From positions 188,152,907-188,216,906 of the forward strand of contig NC_057796.1 of the NCBI RefSeq assembly GCF_018294505.1: DNA of 64,000 nucleotides. Reading direction: 5' to 3'. The position numbers and the translations under genes were made by a program. Every line of letters begins with the position of its first letter. Position 1 is the stretch's first letter. The notes beneath the pieces are model-generated. The model did no database searches. It was given only the letters and a program-made list of their open reading frames with translations, and had not been told where the DNA came from. Source of the stretch: Triticum aestivum. Lineage: Eukaryota > Streptophyta > Magnoliopsida > Poales > Poaceae. Of this stretch, positions 11,699 through 21,110 are shown in pieces.

Positions 11699-12310
11699 CA
11701 CTGGTACGCGTCGGTCCTAAACAAACGGTTTTTAACCCCTTTCCGCGACGGCATTTGGAACCGTCGCCAAGTTAGTGTGGCGATAGGGGGGTCCTTCCAA
11801 CACGACCCAGAAACCGTCGGGGATATGCCCTCCTGGCACAGACGCTCGGCAAAATGAGGTCGTGTGCGACCGGCGAGCGCTCAAATACGGAAAATACGTA
11901 CAGTAGAGCTAAAAATACAATTATACATGCGAAATTGTTTCCGGTCGCAAGTACATCCCACATAGTCAGTCACCGCTAAACATTTCCGTTCGTATGTACA
12001 TCCCACACAGTCGCTCCAAGGAAAACGTATCCGTTCACAGATACATCACACACAATTTTCCCGTTAAATCGTTTGTGTTATTGAATGTATCACACACGGT
12101 CCGTAGAAGAAACTGTGTGGCAAAGGCTGTCCATCACACAAAGTTTTTATGTGGTAAACTTTTGCGCAAGGTGGCCTAACGCAAACAGTTTTCAAGAGAA
12201 AGTCGTGTGTGATTGTTCATTGATCCAACACGGTTTATTCCTACAAACTGTGTGCGTTGCCTGAGGTCATCGCCCACGGTATTTTTTAAATAACCGTTTG
12301 CAATAGCAAA
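11699..12310 (+). repeat. CACTA copy 1 left terminus and subterminal repeats
   Basis: It starts CACTGGTACGCGTCGGTCC. Short direct and inverted motifs such as CACACGGT, ACTGTGTG and ATCACACA recur through the segment. Such arrays are transposase-accessory (TnpA-like) binding regions in known CACTA elements; that role is inference here. The terminus resembles the right end only loosely. Confidence 0.7.
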
Positions 12311-12318
12311 ACCCAATT

Positions 12319-12378
12319 AGCAGGCTAATTCGCCATTAGAAGGCGAATTCGCCATTAGCAGGCGAATTCGCCATTAGC
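12319..12378. repeat. 19-bp tandem repeat with palindromic core
   Basis: Three copies of a unit close to GCAGGCGAATTCGCCATTA. The core GGCGAATTCGCC is a perfect 12-bp palindrome. It lies between the subterminal repeats and the B3-like gene. Confidence 0.85.
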
Positions 12379-12596
12379 AGGATACTTGCCCTATTATAAA
12401 TAATCCATTTATTAATCTAATTGACATTCATATTAAGCACACAATATATTTCATTTCCATATTAAGGAAGAAAAATTTCATAATTAAAATACATCAGAGT
12501 ACAACATGATATAGCTTCAGAACTTAGCTACCCCATTGCACAACTGCACCAGCACCAAGTTCCACATGCAGCATGTAGAACCTTTTGAAATTAGCA

Positions 12597-13113
12597 TCAT
12601 AGACAATATATAGACAGATGCATCTCATCTGGGAAACTGCTGAAGCGGAAGGCGAATATTGAGCCTTCATTCATGTTGAAGGTCTTTGCAACTTTAGGCC
12701 AGTGCCTGTGGATGATTGACCGTCCGTCCTTCGTCCTCTTCAGGAACACTTCAATATTGAACCGTGGGTGTTGTATGAAAACCTTCCTTGCCTCCTGACC
12801 ATAGAGGTGGTTTGAGAGGTAATCATCAGTGAACTGCTTTGGAAAGGCCTGATAACAAGGATGTGCATAAATATCTTCTCTATATTGGAAATGAGGCAAA
12901 GGAATAAAAAAGGCAAGGTATAATAGTTAGTACCATCCTGTAGTGAACTGATGTCTTCTTCATTGTGCAGACAAAGATCTTGTTTTTTTGTCACTAATTT
13001 CTTTATCCTAGCAATCTTTCTGAGTTTCTTGATTTGATTGATATTCATGGACAACTCATTTCCCCATATGCAAAAAGGGTCGAACAGTGGGTCAAAACCT
13101 CTAATAGCAGGAC
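12597..13113 (-). pseudogene. B3-like DNA-binding protein gene carried by CACTA copy 1
   Basis: Two exons are readable on the minus strand. Exon 1 is 13113-12934 (starts GPAIRGFDP, includes a basic segment IKKLRKIARIKKLVTKK; acceptor TGTAG, donor GATG|GTACT). Exon 2 is 12877-12597; joining the two keeps frame. Exon 2 reads AFPKQFTDDYL, then FNIEVFLKRTKDGRSIIHRH, HWPKVAKTFNMNEGSIFAFRF and HLSIY. This order (PKxF, charged strands, Gly, W-x-x-F/V, N-x-x-EGS/D, F-x-F, final strand) fits the plant B3 pseudobarrel. The frame ends at a TGA (12597), but another frame runs on to about 12527 (YDANFKRFYMLHVELG), implying a one-base frameshift near the C terminus. The upstream start exon is not identified. 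Similarity is by pattern only. Confidence 0.5.
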
Positions 13114-13127
13114 CTACATGTGCAAGA

Positions 13128-13404
13128 CCAAATTGTTAAAAACCAAAATATTAGAATGGTTCCTGCAAGTGCACAATAATGTTCTATTAGAGAACGGACC
13201 ATGCACGTGCTAACCTCGATTGTAAACCTCAGTGCTTCCCATTGTTTCCCTGCAACACAGATAAGGTAGTTAGTCATCAGGTTAAGTAAGGGTTCGCATG
13301 CTATCAGTAAAATATGTTGATGAAAAATAAGCACATTGCAGATTCATCAGATTAATTCAAGTCACACGGAAAACCCATTTATCCAAACCAAGCATGATTA
13401 AGAA
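13128..13404. other. CACTA copy 1 non-coding, possible upstream introns and exons
   Basis: AT-rich sequence upstream of the B3-like gene on the minus strand. Intron-like stretches are visible, but I cannot support a particular exon. Confidence 0.4.
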
Positions 13405-14030
13405 CTAGGAAATATAGCACTTGTATATGTTTCTCATTTATTAAGTGCAGCCAAATTCGATTTATTCCTCACATGCACAACAATACAAAATTCTACCCAC
13501 GAATATTGGACATCGCATTGCAGAATTGAACCAAGCAGTTAACTAAACACCACAACAAATGAACCAAACATTAACTAAGCACCAGATTGCACAATATAAC
13601 ATACTCCTCATAGAAGATCGGACAGTTAACCAAACAGTTAACTACAGCCAATTGTAGCAATTGTATTTGTTTCTCATGTATTTACTACATCCAAATTGTA
13701 TTTATTCCTCACATGGTATACAATAACAGAATGCACCCACAACTATTGAACATCGCATTGCAGAATTGAACCAAACAGTTAACTAAACACCACAACACAA
13801 ATGAACCAAACGTTTACTGAGCACTACATTGCACAATGTATAACCAAACCAAGCATGCTTGACAACTTGGAAATATAGCAATTGTATTCGTTTCTCATGT
13901 ATTTTGTAAAGATAAATTCGATTTATTTCTCACATGGAAGACAATACAAAATTGCAGCCTGAAGAATTGAACATCACATTTGCAGAATTGAACCATACAG
14001 TTAACTGAAGACGACAACTAATTAACAAAA
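13405..14030. repeat. About 230-bp tandem repeat, about 2.7 copies
   Basis: Landmarks recur in order at roughly 13405, 13646 and 13866: a GGAAATATAGCA-like start, TTTCTCATGTATT, CGATTTATTCCTCACATG, then CATCGCATTGCAGAATTGAA and CAGTTAACTAAACACCACAA. The copies have diverged and the third is partial. No gene is visible in the array. Confidence 0.75.
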
Positions 14031-14190
14031 AAGTTAATAAGTGAGCATCACACTGCATGATATATAGAACATATACACTAGAGCAACATATTGCATGATA
14101 AAATTAGATAGCGCAATTCACTACAATTTGTGAAGGAAAGGCAGGAGCAGCCCATGCAACGGGTAAACTGAGCATGCTTAACCGGCGTAG

Positions 14191-14412
14191 CTAGCAAATG
14201 GCAAGGTGCTCCTCCAATATCTGGGTGTCGGCACGAATGGCAGCCATCGCGACCTCACCTGCACGTGCGGCCGCGATTTGCTTCTCCGCTACCAAATGCT
14301 CCTTGAGATCCTTGTTATATTGCGTGCACCGTGGCTTAGGGCGGCGCTTATTTGGTGGAGGGTTCGGTGACTTGGGTGGAAGGTGTCGCGCTCGCGCCAG
14401 CGGTCGGGGCAT
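14191..14412 (-). CDS. Small basic ORF in CACTA copy 1 (73 aa, unknown)
   Basis: It reads from ATG at 14412 (MPRPLARARHLPPKSPNPPP) through a Pro/Arg/Lys-rich first half and a helical, Ala/Glu-rich second half (HLVAEKQIAAARAGEVAMAA) to a stop at 14191. The same coding segment occurs in CACTA copy 2 from 61164, where a TGA falls at the sixth or seventh codon and an LTR insertion at 61283 removes the rest. Conservation of sequence between copies shows it is part of the family, but I do not recognise a domain. It could be a downstream exon of the 204-aa ORF gene rather than a separate gene. Confidence 0.4.
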   Translation of the reverse strand: MPRPLARARHLPPKSPNPPPNKRRPKPRCTQYNKDLKEHLVAEKQIAAARAGEVAMAAIRADTQILEEHLAIC

Positions 14413-14955
14413 GTGGGATGTGGAAGGAGGAGGATGGGGATCGGGTGTGGATTACCTGCCTGGATAGACGAGGCCGAGCAGTGTGAAGGAGGGTCGCCGA
14501 CAAGGAGACGGCGCTGCAAGCAAGGAGTGAAGGTTTCAACATGGAATGGAAGGCGGAAAGACGGGAAATGTGGCTTTTGGTAAGGGGGAGGGGCGGGGAG
14601 GTAGATATTTCCGCGGAAGCCGAAAATTTGGAATTGCTTCAGCCAAAAAACTGCCGCGCAAAGTGTCATCAGACACGGTCCCTTATTCATAACTGTGTAC
14701 GATATGTGGACATCACAAACGATTCAGATAGCTTAACCCGTGTGTGATGAGTTTGAACGTCAAAAGTTTTGGTTCGAATTTCCATGGTTACAGTGGTCAT
14801 CCATGTCATTGCATAATTTGGGTACACAAAGGAGACTAGAGCACACCCACACTTCTTAATCGAGCAATTTCAACAATTAAACAGAGCTAGCTGACCTAAA
14901 CATTACTCTAACAAATTAAAGACCGGCACTCTTAATTAAAAAATAAAGAGTACTA
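14413..14955. other. CACTA copy 1 spacer
   Basis: GC-rich, then AT-rich sequence with TTTCCGCGGAA near 14610 and two subterminal-like motifs (ACTGTGTACG, ACCCGTGTGTG). It is matched in copy 2 at 60610-61160. No gene supported. Confidence 0.5.
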
Positions 14956-15570
14956 CTATGTCTGGTACTCGTCGATATCCGCCGCCGCCTCCATGTCCAG
15001 CTCGTGCGCGACGGTCTCCTGGGGAAGGGGCTCCATGGCATCCATCACACCATACTCGGCAAGCATCTTGCCATCCGCGTCCGCTATCTCTTTGGAAAAG
15101 GCCGCCACGAGCTGGGTGTGGGCGGACGTGATCTGGGTTTGGACGGGCTCCGTCATCGCAAGGTATGCGGTGGAGGAACAGACGGCTGCTCGAACACTCT
15201 CGGCGATTGCCAGCTCTTCGGCCGTGGGTTGCCGACCGTTGTCGGAGAAGCTTCGTTCGATTTGTGAGGTGACCGCCAGGAGCTGGGCGTGGGCGGCCTC
15301 GACATGGTCGTCGGCGGCCTCCATCAGGGCTGAGGCCACCACAGCGGAACGGATAGCAGCTGTGCCGCTCTCGCCAATTGCTATCCCCGAGGCAGATGTT
15401 GCTGCCGCCACCTGAGAAGCAACAATGGCCATTTGGGCTGCCTTTGCCGCCCGGTCGTAGATTGCGGCCGCGCTCATGCACCTTGTTAGCACGCGCATGA
15501 CGGCTACGGCCGCGCTCTCGCTGGAGCGGGCCACCGAAGTTGCCCTCACGACGCGGGTCCAGGTGCCCAT
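14956..15570 (-). CDS. Ala-rich helical protein, CACTA copy 1 (204 aa, unknown)
   Basis: The frame opens at ATG 15570 (MGTWTRVVRATSVARSSESA) and is uninterrupted to 14956. The product is rich in alanine, probably nearly all alpha-helical, with heptad-like segments (AAHAQLLAVTSQIERSF, then TAEELAIAESVRAAV) and an acidic C terminus (ELDMEAAADIDEYQT). There is no signal peptide or membrane span and no family I recognise. CACTA copy 2 carries the same ORF at 59995 with the same start and many conserved residues but a TAG near the C terminus. A 213-aa frame on the same strand overlaps it; I prefer the 204-aa frame because only that one is conserved as protein in copy 2. Confidence 0.6.
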   Translation of the reverse strand: MGTWTRVVRATSVARSSESAAVAVMRVLTRCMSAAAIYDRAAKAAQMAIVASQVAAATSASGIAIGESGTAAIRSAVVASALMEAADDHVEAAHAQLLAVTSQIERSFSDNGRQPTAEELAIAESVRAAVCSSTAYLAMTEPVQTQITSAHTQLVAAFSKEIADADGKMLAEYGVMDAMEPLPQETVAHELDMEAAADIDEYQT

Positions 15571-15934
15571 CTTTCACCGGCGATGATTAAACATTGAAAT
15601 GATATTTGGGGAGCGAGCTAGTGTGCTTGAGACACCGGCTGTGGACTGTAGCCGACGCACCTTCTCGCGTAAGCCATAGGCATACTATACACCGACGGTG
15701 CTCCAGGATATTTTGTGTTGCATATCACACGGTTGGTGACAATAAACTGTGTGCGATCTACATGATTTTTCATCTTGATTTGAATTACATAATGGGGTCA
15801 CATCGGCAATGGACTGTGTTTGAATTGCTAGACCTTTTATCTGGAGTGAACATGCAACTATATGTGTGTCATAAAACAACTGGAATTATTCAGGGTTCGT
15901 TTGAACATTTTATACATTAAATTGATTTTCTAGC
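15571..15934. other. Upstream region of the 204-aa ORF
   Basis: Probable promoter and 5' region of the minus-strand ORF, matched in copy 2 at 59690-59994. I see no clear TATA box. Short subterminal-like CACACGGTT and ACTGTGTGCG motifs are present. Confidence 0.4.
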
Positions 15935-17690
15935 CATTTCAGGTGCACAATTCAAAATTAAAATACATGCACATGCTCTGGGTGCACCAACATGGGTTGT
16001 AAAATCATATGTGTCCATGGGTTTATGCTTATCTCCCATGCAAGAAATGGGGATGAAATTCGAACACCACGGCACCGTCGCTCTCCGGAAAACATCGACG
16101 TACTTGCTTTTGTAATTCTAGTAAATCCAAACCTCGCCCGGAATTCATGAAACTTGGCATGCTATCATGGAGCGGCATCAACATGCCGTGGTAAAAAATC
16201 TGTCCCATTTGGGACAGGTTTGTGTATATGCTTCTCACAAACCAGAGCTTCTCACAACAAGCATGATGGTTTTGGTAGGGAACATTGCACCTTTGGGGAC
16301 GAAACGATATCCATTGCCTCTTATTGCTTCCAAAAGTTTTCTCGTGTCAACAAAGAACAACAGGAGTAATGTGTAAATCTTTGTGATTTTTCGAGGTTCG
16401 TTTGGACATTGTTATGCATTAACTGAGTTTTCAATGCATTTATATGCATGATTCAAATTTGAACAACATGCACATGCTCCGGTGCATATAAATTGGTTGA
16501 AAAATCAAATATGTGTCCTTGGGTGCATGCTTAGGTCCCATGCAAGAAATGGGAATGAATGTCAAACACCCTGCCACTGTCACTCGGCGCAAACATTGAG
16601 ATACCTGGTTTTTTAATTCTAGTAAATCCAAAACTCGTCTGAAATTCATGAAACTTGGCATTCTATCATGGAGCAGCATCAACATGCCGTGGTAAAAAAT
16701 TTGTCCCATTTGGAGCAGGTTTGGGTACATGCTTCTCACAAACCAGAGCTTCTCAAAACAAGCATGATGGTTTCGGTAGGGAACGTCCCACCTTTGGGGA
16801 CAAAACGATATCCATTGCCTCTTATTGCTTCCAAAACTTTTCTCGTGTCAGCATAGAACAACAGGAGTGTTGTGTCAATCTTTGTGATTTTTCGGGGTTC
16901 GTTTGGACGTTTTTATGCATTAAATGAGTTTTCAATGCATTTATGTGCATAATTCAAATTTGAACTACATGCACATGCTCCAGTGCATATAAATTGGTTG
17001 AAAAATCAAATCTGTGTCCTTGGGTCCATGCTTAGGTCCCAGTGAAGAAATGGGAATGAATTTCAAACACCAGGGCACCGTTGATTGCCGGCAAAACATT
17101 GAGATGCCTGGTTTCTAAATTCTAGTAAATCCAAAACTCTTTTGAAATTCATGAAACTTGGCATGCTATCATGGAGCGGCATCAACATGTCGTGGTAAAT
17201 TTTGTGTCCCATTTGGGGCATGTTTGGGTATACGCTTCTCACAAACCAGAGCTTCTCACAACAAGCATGATGGTTTCGGTAGGGAACGTCCCACCTTTGG
17301 GGACGAAACGATATCCATTGCATCTTATTGCCTTCAAATTCTTTCTCGTGTCAACATAGAACAACATGAGTGTTGTGTCAATTTTTGTGATTTTTTGGGG
17401 TTCGTTTGGACATTTATGTGCATAATTCAAATTTGAAGTACATGCACATGCTCCAATGCATATAAATTGGTTGAAAAATCAAATCTGTGTCCTTGGGTGC
17501 ATGCTTAGGTCCCATGCAAGAAATGGGAATGAATTTCAAACAGCAGGGCACCGTTGATTGCCGGAAAAACGTTGAGATACTTTATTTTTAAATTCTAGTA
17601 TATCCAAAACTCGTCTGAAATTCCTGAAACTTGGCATGCTATCATGGAATGGCACCCGACATGTTGTGGTATTTTTCGTGTCCATTTTGA
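15935..17690. repeat. About 500-bp tandem array, CACTA copy 1
   Basis: Four units in direct tandem. The landmark ACATGCCGTG/ACATGTCGTG recurs at about 16181, 16682, 17185 and 17659 (spacing 501, 503, 474). Each unit holds the same order of markers, including CTCACAAACCAGAGCTTCTC and GCATGATGGTTT. The third unit has lost about 28 bp and the fourth is partial. The same array, inverted, is in copy 2 at 57950-59680. Short ORFs repeated in each unit follow from the sequence repetition. Confidence 0.9.
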
Positions 17691-17884
17691 GAGAAGGCGC
17701 ACTCGAATAATGACAGCCAACAAAGGCATTTTGAAAAAATAGCTGCCACTTTAGTATCTCAAATGTTTGTATAATTCAAACCGTGTGTGTTCTGTTAACC
17801 ATTCACGTGACGCCACGTGTGTTGGTTTTAATGGCTGTAGGAGGTGCCGTGCGGACACCCGCTTGACCTTGACTGAACGGGAGG

Positions 17885-18010
17885 CGTGCGAGCGCCGTCC
17901 GGTGTGCAGGCTAACCGAGAGGCGTGCAAGCTATTCTGGAATGCGCAGGCTCACCGGGAAGCATGCGAGCTGTACGTTGCGCAGGCTCACTGGGAAGCGA
18001 GCCCTTTGAC
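17885..18010. repeat. About 36-bp minisatellite, CACTA copy 1
   Basis: Three to four degenerate copies around GCGCAGGCTCACCGGGAAGC with the tail ATGCGAGCT. The matching array in copy 2 is at 57635-57765. Confidence 0.75.
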
Positions 18011-18684
18011 TTCCATGGCCGCCCTCCTCGCTCGCATCCTCTCCATTAATGGCGCCCAAGCCGCAGTTTAATTCAGTTTTTAAATATAAAACACCCATCG
18101 TAAACGTTTTAGTTAGAACACCCGTATGCAAACCGACAGCTTCCCCAGGAAGCCAAGAGAAAATGTGCCGAGCAGCATTTCTGCAACTCTTGATCACAAA
18201 CGTTTTAGATAGAACACCCATATGCAAAGTGAGAGCAGCGTAGGATTTGTGCATCCCTTCAACGCAAACGGTTGTTTTGGATGACCCATGTGCAACCATG
18301 TATAAACAATTTGGTAAGATTTGTCAATCCTTGTAACACTGCGATTTGTCAAAATATGCAGCTAAAAATCACTAGCACTATCAAATTTTTGCAACTAAAA
18401 TTCAGTAATTAAGCGATTTCATTCATAGATTAAGCAGTCATTCTTAATTTATACAAACAGTTCAACTGGCCCACTGAACCGACCAAACTTTTCCCCAATT
18501 GTTGCCAACCACATACTGAAATAGCTAGTTCAACTATATATACTAGCTAATTTTAAGTACGTTGTATAGTTCGACCACACATCTATAGTCAGATGAACTG
18601 AACAAAATAGCCCCTAAATACTACTACTACTACTGCGGAGGGGCTTTGTACTAGTTCCGGCTGCCTCTCCTCTGCCGACCGTGC
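18011..18684. other. CACTA copy 1 non-coding, 3' side of the 247-aa ORF
   Basis: AT-rich sequence matched in copy 2 at 56924-57640. Nothing further supported. Confidence 0.5.
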
Positions 18685-19428
18685 TCAGTAAGAGGCGGAG
18701 GAGGAGGAGCCTACCAACAAGCTGGGCAACTGCAATACGGTGCCTGCCGTTGTTGTAGCTTCAGCGATGCTCACCTCGAACGCCCTCTGCCGCTCCCGAC
18801 GACCCCTCTCGAAGCGGTGGTTCTCCTCGTAGATCTCCTGATTCCTCACCTCTGAGGCGGCATGTGATGCGGCCACGACGGCGGTAAGGCTCTTTGCATG
18901 CTCGACGAGGCGCTCCATCTCCTCCCGCAGGAACTCGGTGTAGCGCGCAAGGTCACTGACGCATGTGCGGGCATCCACCTCTGCCTCCCGCCTTCGGACG
19001 GTGGTGGCGGAGCGGGTGATGACCCCGGCGGTCGACGGTGGGCTGGCGGCCACAGCGGGCGACGACGGGGTGGCGGCCACGACAACCACCTTCCCCCTTC
19101 GGGCTGCGGTGGCGGAGCGGGTGATGGCTATGATGGCCGGTAGTGGGGTGGCGGCCACGACGGCCACCTCCCGCCTTCGGGCCGTGGTGGCGGAGCGGGC
19201 GATGGCCCTGGCTTTCGATGGTGGTGTGGCGGCAACCGCGGCCGGCAATAGCTGCCGACGGGCACCGGCGGCGGAGCGTGTGGTGGGTGTTCCGCGCACA
19301 CCCAACAGGGAAGCCACGCGCACTACACTACGCCGGGGACTGCGCCGCCGCCGCGGTGTAGCCTCCCAGCTGGACCTATCCTCTGATGACGGCGGAGTGG
19401 CTAAGCGACGACGACGGACCGGTGCCAT
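18685..19428 (-). CDS. Arg/Ala-repeat protein with coiled-coil end, CACTA copy 1 (247 aa, unknown)
   Basis: The frame opens at ATG 19428 (MAPVRRRRLATPPSSEDRSS) and ends at 18685. The N-terminal half is very basic (RRRRSPRRSVVRVASLLGVR). The middle is an internal repeat of about 20-25 residues, each with a core like ITRSATAARRxxVVVVAATP, in four or five copies. The C-terminal third is helical and charged (TEFLREEMERLVEHAKSL, then NRFERGRRERQRAFEVS-like) and may be a coiled coil, ending in a Ser-rich tail. A basic N terminus with a helical C terminus suggests nucleic-acid binding, but that is inference. Copy 2 carries it at 56178 with one frameshift. A TATA box 89 bp upstream is at the same position in both copies. 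Confidence 0.65.
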   Translation of the reverse strand: MAPVRRRRLATPPSSEDRSSWEATPRRRRSPRRSVVRVASLLGVRGTPTTRSAAGARRQLLPAAVAATPPSKARAIARSATTARRREVAVVAATPLPAIIAITRSATAARRGKVVVVAATPSSPAVAASPPSTAGVITRSATTVRRREAEVDARTCVSDLARYTEFLREEMERLVEHAKSLTAVVAASHAASEVRNQEIYEENHRFERGRRERQRAFEVSIAEATTTAGTVLQLPSLLVGSSSSASY

Positions 19429-19510
19429 TGGCGATTGTGGGAGAAGCAGACGTGATAAGCTACAGGGAGGGAGGGGAAAATGCGACGCAGGACTCGCCGG
19501 CCGTGAGGGT

Positions 19511-19518
19511 TTTTATAG
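19511..19518 (-). promoter_or_regulatory. TATA box of the 247-aa ORF, copy 1
   Basis: Minus-strand CTATAAAAACC, about 89 bp before the ATG at 19428. The same motif lies about 89 bp before the ATG in copy 2 (56089-56096). Confidence 0.6.
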
Positions 19519-19528
19519 GAGGCCGGTA

Positions 19529-20147
19529 AGCATTGGGATTTTGGGGGATTTCACTGAGTTGGGCGGGTAGCTTGCGCGAGAACCTGCGAGGTTGCACGGG
19601 AAGTGGCTCATCGAGGATTCATTGGCACCACCGTTTGGCCAAAAGAACGCCCCCGCGTGCTGCGCAAGCTTGCGCTGTAAGCCGTCTGCGGCAGCGTGGT
19701 GACAAGACGTGCGAGAGGAGTACGAAAGGCCACGTACACATACGGTTAATAAAAAAATGTTTGCGATTTAATTACCTACTATACCACCGTCCTGGTTTAT
19801 AAGTATGATTTAACTAATAAAATACGAATGCATGTCGCCGAAGATTATATAGTTGGACTTGTATTTGAACATAGTTTCCAATTATATAGTTTTTATAACA
19901 TGCATTAACATATTGTTGGTTAAATTTGAGGGCAAAGTATGGCACATAATATAAAGGAGACTATAAACTAGACGGAGGTGGTAGCACCCGGCCTCTTTCT
20001 ACGCAGTGACGCAACTGTCGGCCGGCTTGTAGGCGACCATTTCTTGCGTGTTCAACTGCTCTATGCGTGTGGTTGCTTGTGCTTCAGGCGGCCGCAGCGC
20101 ACTCTGCTCGCGTCCCGCTGAACGCGCTCGGCTCGCGTGTCCCGCCT
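19529..20147. other. CACTA copy 1 spacer between divergent genes
   Basis: This lies between the minus-strand 247-aa ORF and the plus-strand exonuclease-like gene, and matches copy 2 at 48700-49284 plus 56048-56088. Several G/C-rich stretches; no gene supported. Confidence 0.5.
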
Positions 20148-20489
20148 CTTCTTCTTGGATATAAGAACGCAACTTTTGCAATTCCTTGGATTTGAGTAGT
20201 AAGCGGCATCCCCTCTAAGTTGTGAGTAAGCGGAACAATTCTGTTTTTTTCTTCTCCAGATTCTGGCCGGTAGGAATTTTCCTCTTCTTTTCCTTCATAG
20301 ACCATACATAGTGGAATCCTATATCTTATTTATTTCCTCTTCCTTCTTTCTATCATCCCTCCCTTTATCCACATCCCTTTAGTTTTGCTTCACAACCTAG
20401 AATCCCTTTTATTTTTTAGAGAAAAAATTGCAGTTGCTACAACTATATGACACATCTACTCATTTATGATAGAGGTATTTATTCATATA
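20148..20489. other. Insertion of about 340 bp found only in CACTA copy 1
   Basis: Copy 2 runs straight from GCGTCCCGCC to GCGCTCTGCTCTCGCGTCC, whereas copy 1 has about 340 bp of different sequence between them (TCTTCTTCTTGGATATAAG to TATTTATTCATATA). It is AT-rich, has no terminal inverted repeats and no TSD that I can see. Its base composition is unlike its GC-rich surroundings. It may be organellar filler DNA, but I could not confirm a source. Confidence 0.55.
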
Positions 20490-20776
20490 GCGCTCTGCTC
20501 TCGCGTCCCTCCGGGTGCTCTTCCCTCGTCCCTCGACGCGCGATGCCAGTGTTTGGGGCCAGTGCACGATCACACACGTTTGTGTGCATGCGGTTGCGCC
20601 GGGCGCGGGGCGACGATGCAATTACCCGCTGCAAAAACTGCCATGCGGACGCGCCGAGAATCCACGCCGCCCAGCCCCCTTTTATTACTGCGGCCATTTA
20701 CCTTCATCTCTTGTCTCACACGACACAATAAGCACACCCATGAGAACACATACAGAGAGGACATCCATCGGTTCCA

Positions 20777-21110
20777 ATGGCGCTCCCCGTGGCTGCAATG
20801 GCGCTCCCAGCGGCCGACGACAACAACGGCGGGCAGTTCACCACGCATCACGTAGTGGACACCCACGTGAGGGGGAAGGCCCTCTCGGTGGTGTACATGA
20901 ACGATTCGGTCTCGGTGGAGAGCTCCATCCAAACTATGGAGCAGTTCCTTGCGGAGGACAAGTACTGAGTGGTCGGCTTCGACCTCGTGTACCCCATCGC
21001 TCGTGCCGGGCACGATTAGAAGGTTGTTGTCGCCCAGTTGTGCGTGCGACATGACGTCCTCGTCTACCACTACCACCTTTCCACAAGGCCTTGCGAGCGT
21101 TTCTCCAGGT
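20777..21110 (+). pseudogene. 3'-5' exonuclease-like gene, 5' part, CACTA copy 1
   Basis: This is the N-terminal half of a protein resembling the WRN/DEDDy 3'-5' exonuclease domain, which removes nucleotides from DNA 3' ends. It begins MALPVAAMALPAADD and reads TTHHVVDTHVRGKALSVVYM, then VVGFDLVY (Exo I; the usual Glu after FDL is Val here), VAQLCV and VLVYHYHL. A TGA lies at 20966-20968 just before Exo I and a TAG at 21017-21019. At 21110 it is cut by the Copia LTR after CCAGGT, and the sequence that should follow is missing until 30465. Intronless. Copy 2 at 48162-48421 shares the same TGA, so this break predates the separation of the copies. Confidence 0.75.

Noticed and set aside
14936..15577. 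A 213-aa minus-strand ORF overlapping the 204-aa ORF
   Set aside because: Copy 2 does not preserve this frame, while the 204-aa frame is preserved from the same Met.
16154..17436. Repeated ORFs of 70-92 aa beginning MACYHGAASTC in each 500-bp unit
   Set aside because: They recur because the DNA repeats. They are opposite in strand to the cargo genes and lack a promoter or a common stop position.
15935..17690. CRISPR-like array
   Set aside because: Units are about 500 bp direct repeats without short repeat-spacer structure, in a plant-type transposon.
18965..19570. A 201-aa ORF on the plus strand
   Set aside because: It is the antisense of the 247-aa repeat ORF. Only the minus-strand frame is conserved as a protein with a TATA box in CACTA copy 2.
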